Source of the DNA: Acidobacteriota bacterium
Lineage (GTDB): Bacteria > Acidobacteriota > Terriglobia > Terriglobales > Acidobacteriaceae
Direction: 5' to 3'
Length of the DNA: 5,998 nt
Assembly: GCA_003225615.1 (NCBI GenBank)
Contig: QIAS01000215.1
Span: 1-5,998 of the forward strand
Shown: positions 1 to 5,552 of the stretch, one piece after another
Numbering within the stretch: position 1 is the first letter of the stretch
Layout of the letters: each line of letters begins with the position of its first letter
Translations under genes and position numbers: made by a program
The notes under the pieces: model-generated
The model's database searches: none
Told to the model about the DNA's origin: nothing
What the model saw: the letters and a program-made list of their open reading frames with translations, nothing else

Positions 1-534
1 GATCTGCTGAGCAGCAAATCGAAAAAAGTGGTGATCGACATGGCCCCTACCGGCCATGCCCTCGATCTTCTGCGCACTCCCGAGCGCATCCTCGCCTGGA
101 CCAGGCTTTTGTTGAAAACTCTGGCTGTCCACCGTACACTGGCACTCGCCCAGGATGCCGGCGTCAAAGTCGCGGAATTGGGCCACCGCGTCCGCGAGTT
201 ATTAAGTCTGCTGAAGAACTCCAAATACACCCGCATTCATACGGTTATGCTCGCCGAATATCTGCCGGATCGCGAAACTGAGCGCTTGATGAACGATCTC
301 GAGAAACTCCAACTCTCCTCAAGATCGCTGTTCGTCAACCGCGTTCTTTTTCCCGAAGATATCGGCCAATGCCGGCGTTGCCACCATGCTCGCGCCTGGC
401 AGTTGGCTACCCTAGCCAAATTGCGGCGCCGGTACCGTGCAGTTAATATTTACGTGATACGCAACTTCCCCAATGAAATCGCGGGTAAAAACGCGCTGCG
501 CTCGTTCACAGGTGAGCTATGGCGAATGCAGTGA
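1..534 (+). CDS. ArsA/Get3-family ATPase, C-terminal part (5' truncated by window edge)
   Basis: The reading frame is open from base 1, so the gene starts upstream and the P-loop is outside the window; 177 codons remain. The family signature is the segment VVIDMAPTGHALDLL at residues 10-24, which matches the D-T-A-P-T-G-H-T-L motif of ArsA/Get3 ATPases, with Met in place of the usual first Thr. Further on, LFVNRVLFPED is followed by a CxxC pair (C124 and C127, in QCRRCHHAR). This sits where Get3/ArsA proteins carry the zinc-binding CxxC that joins the homodimer. Known relatives are soluble ATPases that either drive arsenite efflux (ArsA) or shuttle hydrophobic tail-anchored proteins (Get3). 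No arsenic genes are visible here. The 16-base overlap with the following gvpF/L gene indicates co-transcription with the gas vesicle genes, so a chaperone-like role for hydrophobic Gvp subunits is conceivable but is inference. Family call is secure; the exact role is open. Confidence 0.88.
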   Translation, partial: DLLSSKSKKVVIDMAPTGHALDLLRTPERILAWTRLLLKTLAVHRTLALAQDAGVKVAELGHRVRELLSLLKNSKYTRIHTVMLAEYLPDRETERLMNDLEKLQLSSRSLFVNRVLFPEDIGQCRRCHHARAWQLATLAKLRRRYRAVNIYVIRNFPNEIAGKNALRSFTGELWRMQ

Positions 535-1295
535 AACCGAAGCATCCCAGAGCGCGGGCGGAAGATAAAAAAGTCCTTTATTTGTATGGGATCACGAAAT
601 CTTCTGAGCCAGTCCCCCAGGTCCTCGGCGTCGACGATGTAGCGAAGATTGAACCCATCCCCTGTGCCGGCCTGGTCTGCTGGATAAGCCGTGTCCCCCA
701 CTCCGATTTCGCCGAGAACCTCGCGAAGAATATTGAAAATTTGGACTGGCTTGCTGCCATGAGTGTCCGCCACCAGCGCGCCGTCTCCGCCATCTCGGAG
801 TCAGCTGAGATTCTGCCCGCACGCTTTGGCACGATATTTCTCGACGAGTCCTCCCTCAATGCCGACATCAAGAGCCGCAAATCAGCCTTGGAAGCTGATT
901 TCAAGCGTATTCAAGGCAGTGAAGAGTGGGGTATCAAAGTATTCGCCTTGCCGCCCCGGACAATTCCATTGCCCGCCAACGTGCGTACGGGCAAAGACTA
1001 CTTGCAGGCAAAATCTGCCATGCTGCGAAAACGGCCCACCCAGGAAGAGGACGAAGAGATCAAGAGTTTCGCCGAAGCCTTGAAGAAAATATCAGTGGCC
1101 ACTGCCGAGAGCGGCAGCATCAGTGGAGGACGTCGCGATCTCCAGTACCAGGTATCGCTGTTACTCAAGAAAGCCAACCGCCAAAAACTCGAAGGCCTTT
1201 TGGGTCGCTTTTCCACTCAATGGAAGCAATCTCGAAAACTTGAGTGTACCGGCCCCTGGCCACCGTATTCTTTTGTCTCCCGGGGCATCCAATAG
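519..1295 (+). CDS. gvpL: Gas vesicle protein GvpF/GvpL family, paralogue 1
   Basis: A 258-residue GvpF/L protein of typical length. Signatures in order are: the opening strand VLYLYGI (residues 19-25) after a charged 18-residue leader; the LPARFGTIF block (99-107); an EWGIKVFAL strand; a GKDYLQAK motif; and the C-terminal TGPWPPYSF block (244-252), the family hallmark. GvpF and GvpL are early assembly proteins. In haloarchaea GvpF is known to bind GvpA, and GvpL interacts with several accessory Gvp proteins, so this product probably chaperones or nucleates wall subunits in the cytoplasm. The start is ATG 519, preceded by AGGTGA at 510-515. It lies inside the end of the ATPase gene (16-base overlap), which suggests translational coupling. 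GvpF and GvpL cannot be separated from sequence alone; the symbol follows the L-S-K-J order seen in Bacillus megaterium and is tentative. Confidence 0.93.
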   Translation: MANAVKPKHPRARAEDKKVLYLYGITKSSEPVPQVLGVDDVAKIEPIPCAGLVCWISRVPHSDFAENLAKNIENLDWLAAMSVRHQRAVSAISESAEILPARFGTIFLDESSLNADIKSRKSALEADFKRIQGSEEWGIKVFALPPRTIPLPANVRTGKDYLQAKSAMLRKRPTQEEDEEIKSFAEALKKISVATAESGSISGGRRDLQYQVSLLLKKANRQKLEGLLGRFSTQWKQSRKLECTGPWPPYSFVSRGIQ

Positions 1296-1309
1296 TTGCA
1301 CTAGAACCC

Positions 1310-1576
1310 ATGCCCGAATCCTCCACTAACGTTGTCATCGCCGGCGCAGACGAGAACGATGAGTTCACGCTTCTCGATCTTCTCGATCACGTCCTGAGCA
1401 CCGGAGTGGTCATTCGCGGCAGCTTGATTATTTCCCTTGCCGGAGTCGACCTCGTCTATCTCGGCCTGGACGTCATCTTGTCCTCCGTAGAGACCGCTTT
1501 CCGCCAACTCCCGCAAGCGCGTTCCGTCTCTCGCGCCCTTCCCTCCAGCGCGCTTCCCAGGCGGAAACCCGGATAA
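1310..1576 (+). CDS. gvpS: GvpS-like minor gas vesicle protein (GvpA/J/S family)
   Basis: An 88-residue protein of the GvpA superfamily. The core LLDLLDHVLSTGVVIRGSL (residues 21-39) followed by IISLAGVDLVYLGLDVILSSVETA (from 40) follows the helix-strand-strand-helix plan of the family. The AGVDLVYL block is the variant I recall from B. megaterium GvpS, rather than GvpA (LVGIELL) or GvpJ (ADVELLTI). GvpS is a minor, essential-type assembly protein, perhaps at the tip or in nucleation. ATG 1310 is chosen because the superfamily core begins about 20 residues later. A GTG at 1244 would add 22 residues read out of frame through the end of gvpL and looks like a chance extension. No clear Shine-Dalgarno precedes 1310; with only 14 bases from the previous stop, coupling is likely. 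The tail ends in a basic RRKPG. Conserved charged positions (usual DRVLDKG) read DHVLSTG here. Confidence 0.88.
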   Translation: MPESSTNVVIAGADENDEFTLLDLLDHVLSTGVVIRGSLIISLAGVDLVYLGLDVILSSVETAFRQLPQARSVSRALPSSALPRRKPG

Positions 1577-1579
1577 TCT

Positions 1580-2233
1580 ATGCCGGTGCTTGCCTACTGC
1601 ATCACGGAATTGGAGCCGCGGATCAACGTTCCAGCAACCGGCGTCCAGGGCAGTGCCATAAAGTCGCTTCAGGAGTCCGGCCTGCGCTGCTTTGTTTCAA
1701 ATTACAGTGACCAGGCGTCCACCAAGCCAGTCCGCGAACTCGCTCTCACCTTCAGCCGCGTGCTTCAGGACATGTTTGGGCAGATCGCCATCATTCCGTT
1801 CTGCTTCCCAACCCTGCTTTCCAACGAGGCCGAGCTTTCCGCTTTCGTGCGCGAACGTGCTGCCCAGTACCATGAAGATTTGTTCCGGCTGCGCGATGCC
1901 GTGCAGATGGAAGTACAAGTCAATTTCCAGCAAGCCGATCCGAAAACCGGACTAACTAAACAATCCGGAAAGGACTACATGCGCGCCCGCCAGCTTCGCC
2001 ACCAAAAGCTGGATGCCGCTGTCCAGGAGTTCCGCCGCGCGGGGCAGACCCATCTCCAGGACTGGCGCCAGCGCGACACCGCCACCGGCATCCGCGGTTT
2101 CGCCCTTGTCCCCCGCGCTGCCGTGACTGTTTTTCTCGAAACCATGAGGCGGGTAACGGTCCCCCCGGATCTCAATGCGCGCATCACCGGCCCCTGGCCG
2201 GCAACCGAATTTTTCGAGGAAAAGGAGAAGTAA
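1580..2233 (+). CDS. gvpF: Gas vesicle protein GvpF/GvpL family, paralogue 2 (divergent)
   Basis: A 217-residue GvpF/L-family protein, shorter than paralogue 1. It begins directly with the first strand, VLAYCITE (residues 3-10), where the family usually reads YxYGI. The central block is IIPFCFPTLL (71-80) instead of PxRFGTxF. Still recognisable are the SGKDYMRARQ motif, a long charged helical segment, and the diagnostic C-terminal TGPWPATEFF (203-212), so family membership is clear. Two GvpF/L-type proteins in one cluster are common and are usually named GvpF and GvpL; which one this is cannot be settled here. Presumed role: cytoplasmic assembly factor contacting GvpA-type subunits. The gene starts three bases after the gvpS stop and ends in a TAATG overlap with gvpK, so it is firmly inside the operon. 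No strong ribosome binding site precedes ATG 1580, consistent with coupled translation. Confidence 0.9.
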   Translation: MPVLAYCITELEPRINVPATGVQGSAIKSLQESGLRCFVSNYSDQASTKPVRELALTFSRVLQDMFGQIAIIPFCFPTLLSNEAELSAFVRERAAQYHEDLFRLRDAVQMEVQVNFQQADPKTGLTKQSGKDYMRARQLRHQKLDAAVQEFRRAGQTHLQDWRQRDTATGIRGFALVPRAAVTVFLETMRRVTVPPDLNARITGPWPATEFFEEKEK

Positions 2234-2574
2234 TGCCCGACGACGAATCACCCGACCAGCCCGAGCAGCCCGGTTCGGCCTATCCGTCTGATTCCCCAGC
2301 CGGCGTCTCGGGCCGCATTGAATGTTCCCCCGAGAACATCGAGCAAGGGCTTGCCAAACTGGTTTTGAGCCTCATTGAACTGCTGCACCAGTTGCTGGAA
2401 CGCCAGGCCATTCGCCGGATGGAGGGCGGCTGCCTCACCGACCAGCAGGTCGAAGAAATGGGCGAGGCTCTCATGAAACTGGAGGCCAAAATCAACGAAC
2501 TGGCTGCCAATTTCGGTCTCACCCCCGCCGATCTCAACCTCGACCTTGGTCCCTTGGGGCGATTGGTCGAGTAA
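2233..2574 (+). CDS. gvpK: Gas vesicle protein GvpK
   Basis: A 113-residue protein with the full GvpK pattern: a variable, Pro/Asp/Ser-rich N-terminus (residues 1-26); a helix, LAKLVLSLIELLHQLLERQA (40-59); the very conserved RRMEGGCLTDQQVEEMG (61-77); an amphipathic helix (ALMKLEAKINEL); and the signature C-terminus GLTPADLNLDLGPLGRLV. GvpK is found in essentially all gas vesicle clusters and is required for vesicle formation in several systems, although its exact mechanism is not established. Start ATG 2233 shares its A with the stop of the preceding gvpF/L gene (TAATG). It has a good Shine-Dalgarno, AGGAG at 2223-2227, five bases upstream, so it can be translated both by coupling and independently. 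It is the last gene before a 191-base non-coding gap. Confidence 0.96.
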   Translation: MPDDESPDQPEQPGSAYPSDSPAGVSGRIECSPENIEQGLAKLVLSLIELLHQLLERQAIRRMEGGCLTDQQVEEMGEALMKLEAKINELAANFGLTPADLNLDLGPLGRLVE

Positions 2575-2623
2575 TGCCGGCCCGCCGCAGGCAACGATTC
2601 CGCTCCATTCCGAATCCAGGCCG

Positions 2624-2639
2624 CCGAATTCCGGTTTTT
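2624..2639 (+). terminator. Weak terminator-like hairpin plus T-run after gvpK
   Basis: A short CCG/CGG stem (2624-2626 with 2632-2634, extendable by one G-U pair) is followed immediately by five T residues (2635-2639), about 50 bases after the gvpK stop. The arrangement looks like an intrinsic terminator. The 3-4 bp stem is too short to be convincing, so at most it would be partly active between gvpK and gvpJ. Confidence 0.15.
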
Positions 2640-2669
2640 CGTCGAAATTCTTGATGAAATTGTTCGACG
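2640..2669. repeat. 7-bp perfect inverted repeat, possible operator
   Basis: CGTCGAA (2640-2646) and TTCGACG (2663-2669) are perfect reverse complements separated by 16 bases, with arm centres 23 bases (about two helical turns) apart. The pair lies in the non-coding gap between gvpK and gvpJ and ends five bases before a perfect TTGACA (2675-2680). That geometry fits a dimeric regulator binding just upstream of a promoter. The binding protein is unknown and the function is inferred. Confidence 0.35.
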
Positions 2670-2674
2670 CCGCA

Positions 2675-2702
2675 TTGACATTTTGCGAGCTGAACCGATA
2701 GC
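2675..2702 (+). promoter_or_regulatory. Candidate sigma-70-type promoter for gvpJ-gvpA
   Basis: A perfect -35 hexamer TTGACA (2675-2680) is followed after 16 bases by GATAGC (2697-2702), a poor -10 with three matches to TATAAT. Transcription from here would leave a leader of roughly 57 bases before gvpJ. It is the only good -35 in the 191-base gap (2575-2765), which otherwise holds no gene. The weak -10 could mean an activator-dependent promoter. A second, 6-bp inverted repeat, AACCGA (2693-2698) / TCGGTT (2712-2717), overlaps the -10 and start region. Confidence 0.35.
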
Positions 2703-2765
2703 ATCGTCGTTTCGGTTGAGGACTGGCAAGCTCACTCCCACTCCCCCGGGCTATCAGAAGACCTA

Positions 2766-3068
2766 ATGGAAAGACCTACTGTCTCCGGCACGACTAACCT
2801 CGTAGACATCCTGGATCGCGTTCTGGACAAGGGACTGGTCATCGCGGGCGACGTGCGTATTGCCTTAGCCAACGTTGAGCTGCTCACGATCAGAATTCGT
2901 CTTCTAATCTGTTCCGTCGACAAGGCCGAGCAGATCGGGTTGAACTGGTGGAAATACGATCCTCATCTTACGATGCAGGAAGCGCCTTTACTCCCTCGTC
3001 GGCCTCCTCAGTCCAGGCGTTTGGTTACCGCCCGCAAAGCCGCCAAGACGGCGACCAGGAGACGCTGA
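2766..3068 (+). CDS. gvpJ: Gas vesicle protein GvpJ (minor GvpA-like protein)
   Basis: A 100-residue GvpJ. The GvpA-superfamily core is residues 11-58: [19 protein letters not shown] (11-29), then the GvpJ-specific ANVELLTIRIRLLICSVDKA (35-54). The next block, IGLNWWKYDPHLT (57-69), is the GvpJ hallmark; B. megaterium GvpJ has a comparable MDWWENDP. GvpJ is a minor protein needed early, probably for nucleation or for the conical tips. Residues 71-100 form a Pro-rich, strongly basic tail ending TATRRR with no acidic residue after E72. ATG 2766 follows a weak AGAAG (2756-2760) and a 191-base gap, so this may begin a new transcription unit. The gene precedes gvpA by 30 bases. The name is well supported by the WW-DP block. 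Confidence 0.94.
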   Translation: MERPTVSGTTNLVDILDRVLDKGLVIAGDVRIALANVELLTIRIRLLICSVDKAEQIGLNWWKYDPHLTMQEAPLLPRRPPQSRRLVTARKAAKTATRRR

Positions 3069-3085
3069 CTCTAGCCGCATAATTT

Positions 3086-3091
3086 AGGAGG
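3086..3091 (+). promoter_or_regulatory. Consensus Shine-Dalgarno (AGGAGG) of gvpA
   Basis: A perfect AGGAGG lies seven bases upstream of ATG 3099, in an A/T-rich patch of the short gvpJ-gvpA gap. It is the strongest ribosome binding site in the window, as expected for the shell protein, which is needed in far greater amounts than the accessory proteins encoded around it. Confidence 0.85.
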
Positions 3092-3098
3092 ATTCTTC

Positions 3099-3404
3099 AT
3101 GGCAGTCGAACGCATATCGGGTGGGTCGAGCCTTATTGACGTGCTCGACCGCGTCTTAGACAAAGGAATTGTGATCGACGCCTGGGTTCGCATTTCGCTC
3201 GTCGGCATTGATTTGATCACCGTCGAGGCCCGCGTCGTTGTCGCCTCTATCGATACTTATCTGAAGTACGCCGATGCTGTCGGCATGGTGGGCCTGGTTT
3301 CGCGTCCGCAACTCGGCGCGGTCGTCGAAGAACCAGAGGTCGCGGTAGAAACTACGCGACGTGTGACCCGCGTACCTGCTCGTCGTACTCGCCGCCGTGT
3401 CTAG
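3099..3404 (+). CDS. gvpA: Major gas vesicle shell protein GvpA, with C-terminal extension
   Basis: Residues 1-66 are a near-canonical Gvp[21 protein letters not shown], then [19 protein letters not shown] (21-39), [22 protein letters not shown] (41-62). This matches the helix-beta-beta-helix subunit that polymerises into the ribbed, gas-permeable vesicle wall, with its hydrophobic face turned inward. The protein has 101 residues, whereas classical cyanobacterial GvpA has about 70. The extra ~30 residues begin with an acidic stretch (EEPEVAVE, 77-84) and end in an Arg-rich tail (R87, R88, R91, R95, R96, R98-R100). Such a tail would probably face the outer surface; that placement is inferred. 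It lies 30 bases after gvpJ and has the consensus ribosome site noted separately. The kinase frame can be opened from a GTG inside its last codons (3397), but a later start is preferred for the kinase. Confidence 0.96.
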   Translation: MAVERISGGSSLIDVLDRVLDKGIVIDAWVRISLVGIDLITVEARVVVASIDTYLKYADAVGMVGLVSRPQLGAVVEEPEVAVETTRRVTRVPARRTRRRV

Positions 3405-3417
3405 AATGGGGGTTTCC

Positions 3418-3424
3418 AGGGGAG
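3418..3424 (+). promoter_or_regulatory. Shine-Dalgarno fixing the kinase start
   Basis: The AGGGGAG at 3418-3424 lies eight bases upstream of ATG 3433. It supports 3433 over the in-frame alternatives GTG 3397 (inside gvpA) and ATG 3406, neither of which has a comparable site. Confidence 0.6.
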
Positions 3425-3432
3425 TAGGCAAT

Positions 3433-4314
3433 ATGGCGAGTCCGCGGTTCCAAGCTAAGTCCGAAGTTCTCGTTCCCGCCGGATTGTCGAAACAATCGGC
3501 CGCGCTCCGCCTTCTTTCTGCCGAACGTTCGGAAGAAATCTTTCCCATTCTCCTTGAGGAAATCGTCAACCTCGGCTTCCCCAAAGCCATGATCCTGGAG
3601 GTTGATTTCGAACTCGGAGAAGTTAAGCCCACCGCATCGCTCAACTTCGATAAGCGAGAGTTGGACAAATTTCGGGCCTCCTTATGGGCCAGTGAAAATC
3701 CAATCATCTCCGTCCTGCAAAACCTGAATCCCTCAATCCTGCCCGCTGAGTCCTCCAACGGTCAGTCCCTCTACGCCTATCCCATGGTTTACCGCAGCCG
3801 CACTCGCTGCTGGGAAGCCGAAAGACAGCGCCGCAAGGACTGTCTCGCCATGCAGAATTTCCGCGTCTCCCGCAAGTTGCCTTTCGAGGAGCAGGTTTGT
3901 GCGGCCTGCGGAATGCGCGCTTATGCCACCCTCGTCGTGGCAAAACTTGGCAGGAACACCAACGAAGCGCAGCTGCGCGAATTTCGCAATTTGGCCGAAC
4001 GCGCCAACGGATACCTCGCGCGTTTGTTCAAGGTGGAGCATTACTACAACCGCATGCGAGATATGGAAGTCACCATCTCGCGTTTGCGCGCAGTCATGCA
4101 GAGCATGCCCGACCCTGTCATTCTCACCGACAACCAGCATCGGGTGATAATTCAGAACCGCGCCGCCGAACGTTTCTTCCGCTTTCCCGAAGGCGTCAGC
4201 GAAGGCGGTAAGCGGGCCGTCGAGCTTAACAATCTTCTCTTTTCCGCCGCACTCTCCTCCATGGTTGTCAGCGCCACTTGTCGACGTGATGGAAGGCGAA
4301 GAAGTCCTGTTTGA
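3433..4314 (+). CDS. Sensor histidine kinase, N-terminal part (GAF-like region with Cys cluster, start of first PAS); cut by a frameshift
   Basis: This frame encodes the sensor half of a kinase whose catalytic half lies in the next frame. Residues about 15-205 look like a GAF-type domain (helix EEIFPILLEEIVNLGF, strands, late helix LREFRNLAERANGYLARLF). A four-cysteine cluster is inserted in it: C126, C137, C156 and C159 (spacing X10, X18, X2), beginning with CWE. A helical linker leads into a PAS domain from about residue 220 (MQSMPDPVILTDNQHRVIIQNRAAERFF). The frame is convincing to about LLFSAALSSMVVS (base ~4270), then becomes an Arg-rich nonsense end and stops at 4314. No membrane segment or signal peptide is visible, so the sensor is cytoplasmic. 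The CWE...C...CxxC arrangement suggests metal or Fe-S binding or a thiol switch, an inference. It lies 28 bases after gvpA, which points to control of the gas vesicle genes. Confidence 0.8.
   Translation: MASPRFQAKSEVLVPAGLSKQSAALRLLSAERSEEIFPILLEEIVNLGFPKAMILEVDFELGEVKPTASLNFDKRELDKFRASLWASENPIISVLQNLNPSILPAESSNGQSLYAYPMVYRSRTRCWEAERQRRKDCLAMQNFRVSRKLPFEEQVCAACGMRAYATLVVAKLGRNTNEAQLREFRNLAERANGYLARLFKVEHYYNRMRDMEVTISRLRAVMQSMPDPVILTDNQHRVIIQNRAAERFFRFPEGVSEGGKRAVELNNLLFSAALSSMVVSATCRRDGRRRSPV
4261..4290 (+). other. Probable frameshift joining the two kinase parts
   Basis: Coding sense moves from frame 1 (ending LSSMVVSA) to frame 2 (resuming PLVDVMEGEEVLFEA), in the second half of one PAS domain. 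The two frames overlap without stops from 4148 to 4312, but protein-like sequence switches at roughly 4264-4285. The change equals one extra base or two lost bases. Frame 2 has no ribosome binding site near its possible starts (TTG 4265, GTG 4286, ATG 4289). No known slippery +1 site is seen. The change is either a real inactivating mutation or a sequencing/assembly error. Confidence 0.75.
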
Positions 4315-5515
4315 AGCCGTCTGCGCTCCCACCTATAGCGCCGATGGAGTCCGTACCGGCATGGTCACCGTTATGCGCGACGTTACCGATCTTCGCCGCG
4401 CTGACCAGGAAGTCCGCGCCAATCTCGAGAAACTCCGCGCCGCCGAAGAGATTGTTCGCCAGGATCGCGACCGTCTCAACCTGGTCATCGAAAATGTCGG
4501 CGATCCTATCGTCGTCGCCGATAATGCCGCCAAGATTGTCATGCTCGATCCCCTGGCCAAGGAACTGGTCAGCTTCGCGGAAAATCCCAAGAGTCCCCAG
4601 GTCGTGAAGAACCAGGCGAAGCTGGATGCTTACTTAACCTCGTTTACCTTTTCCTTCGCCGACAAAGAGAACAAGTCAGTGCACCTTTTCAACCCTGGTA
4701 GCGGCACCGAAGTCGAATATGCGGCTCGCTCCGGCAAAATTTACGATGCTCGCGGACAGGTAGCTTATACGGTCACGGTCCTCCGCGACTTCTCGGCCTG
4801 GAAGAAGCTTGAGCAACTTCAACTCGAACGCCGCATGCTCGAGATGGAAAAGTTCGCCGCCACGGGGCGTCTTGCCGGCACCATCGCCCATGAAATTAAC
4901 AACCCTTTGGAAGCTATTAAGAATGCCATCCACCTGCTCGGGGGCACGGTGGATCCCAAGTCGCGTCCCATTTATGACGTCTTAAAGACCGAGACTGAGC
5001 GGGTAACCCGCATTGTCCGCCAGATGCTGGGCCTCTACCGGAATACAGTTCAGCTCGGCACTTTCGATCTCAACGCCGTTGCCGAAGATACCCTCGCCCT
5101 TTTCGGACGCCCACTGGCAAAAATCGGTGTCACCGTGGACAAGCGGTTGGGCCAGATTCCTCCTATTAAGGGTTCCGCCGACCAATTCCGCCAGCTGCTT
5201 TCTAATCTCGTAGTCAACGCCCGCGACAGCATGTCCGACGGCGGCAAACTGATTATTCGTACCAAGGAGATTCGCAGTTCCACTGGCTTACATAGCTGGC
5301 TAAGCCTGATCGTCGGCGATACCGGAACTGGCATTCCCGCCGATCTGCAGAAATCCATGTTCGAGCCCTTTGTCACCACCAAGGGAGAAAAGGGGACCGG
5401 CCTGGGCCTTTGGATTGTCAAAGGCGTAGTCGAAAATCATAATGGTCGCATCAAAGTCCGCAGCACTGTTGGGAAGGGAACGGTGATCAGGCTCCTGTTC
5501 CCCGTTTCGCGTTAA
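4265..5515 (+). CDS. Sensor histidine kinase, C-terminal part (PAS, HisKA, HATPase); continuation after frameshift
   Basis: This is the transmitter half of the kinase begun at 3433; intact, the protein would be about 694 residues. Residues here count from 4265. Residues 1-45 finish the first PAS domain (VTVMRDVTDLRRA). A coiled-coil linker follows (about 46-75), then a second PAS (DRLNLVIENVGDPIVVAD to VTVLRDFSAW). The HisKA H-box is ATGRLAGTIAHEINNPLEAI with the phosphorylated histidine at H209. The ATP-binding domain has an N-box (NLVVNARDSM, N318), G1 (DTGTGIP, D352), F-box (FEPFVTT) and G2 (GTGLGLWIV, from G377). All catalytic motifs are intact, so the kinase domain itself is not decayed. 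No receiver domain is fused, and no response regulator gene lies in the window, so its partner is elsewhere. The TTG at 4265 merely opens the frame and is not credible as a real start. Sensory control of gvp expression is inferred from its position between gvpA and a third gvpF/L gene. Confidence 0.88.
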   Translation: MSAPLVDVMEGEEVLFEAVCAPTYSADGVRTGMVTVMRDVTDLRRADQEVRANLEKLRAAEEIVRQDRDRLNLVIENVGDPIVVADNAAKIVMLDPLAKELVSFAENPKSPQVVKNQAKLDAYLTSFTFSFADKENKSVHLFNPGSGTEVEYAARSGKIYDARGQVAYTVTVLRDFSAWKKLEQLQLERRMLEMEKFAATGRLAGTIAHEINNPLEAIKNAIHLLGGTVDPKSRPIYDVLKTETERVTRIVRQMLGLYRNTVQLGTFDLNAVAEDTLALFGRPLAKIGVTVDKRLGQIPPIKGSADQFRQLLSNLVVNARDSMSDGGKLIIRTKEIRSSTGLHSWLSLIVGDTGTGIPADLQKSMFEPFVTTKGEKGTGLGLWIVKGVVENHNGRIKVRSTVGKGTVIRLLFPVSR

Positions 5516-5552
5516 AGCGTTGGGCATTGCTTTGAGTGATGGTAGTGGCGTT

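Noticed and set aside
1244..1309. GTG 1244 as the start of the GvpS-like protein
   Set aside because: The extra residues are out-of-frame reading of the conserved TGPWPPYSF end of gvpL, and the family core needs only the ATG at 1310.
2675..2686. Sigma-54 promoter at TTGACATTTTGC
   Set aside because: The -24 GG is missing and the distance to the GC is too short for the -24/-12 spacing.
2280..2741. A 153-residue minus-strand open frame across gvpK and the following gap
   Set aside because: It lies antisense to a certain gvpK, has low-complexity Ser/Arg composition and no family resemblance.
3078..3083. CATAAT as a -10 element of a private gvpA promoter
   Set aside because: There is no -35-like hexamer at 16-18 bases upstream, and transcription would start at or within the ribosome binding site.
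4264..4285. Programmed +1 ribosomal frameshifting in the kinase gene
   Set aside because: There is no stop-codon-linked slippery site of the prfB type, no upstream Shine-Dalgarno-like stimulator, and no precedent for recoding inside a PAS domain; mutation or sequence error is simpler.
3156..4332. Two long minus-strand open frames (about 200 residues each) opposite gvpA and the kinase
   Set aside because: They mirror strongly supported + strand genes, have no recognisable motifs or plausible start signals, and are explained by GC-rich codon bias.
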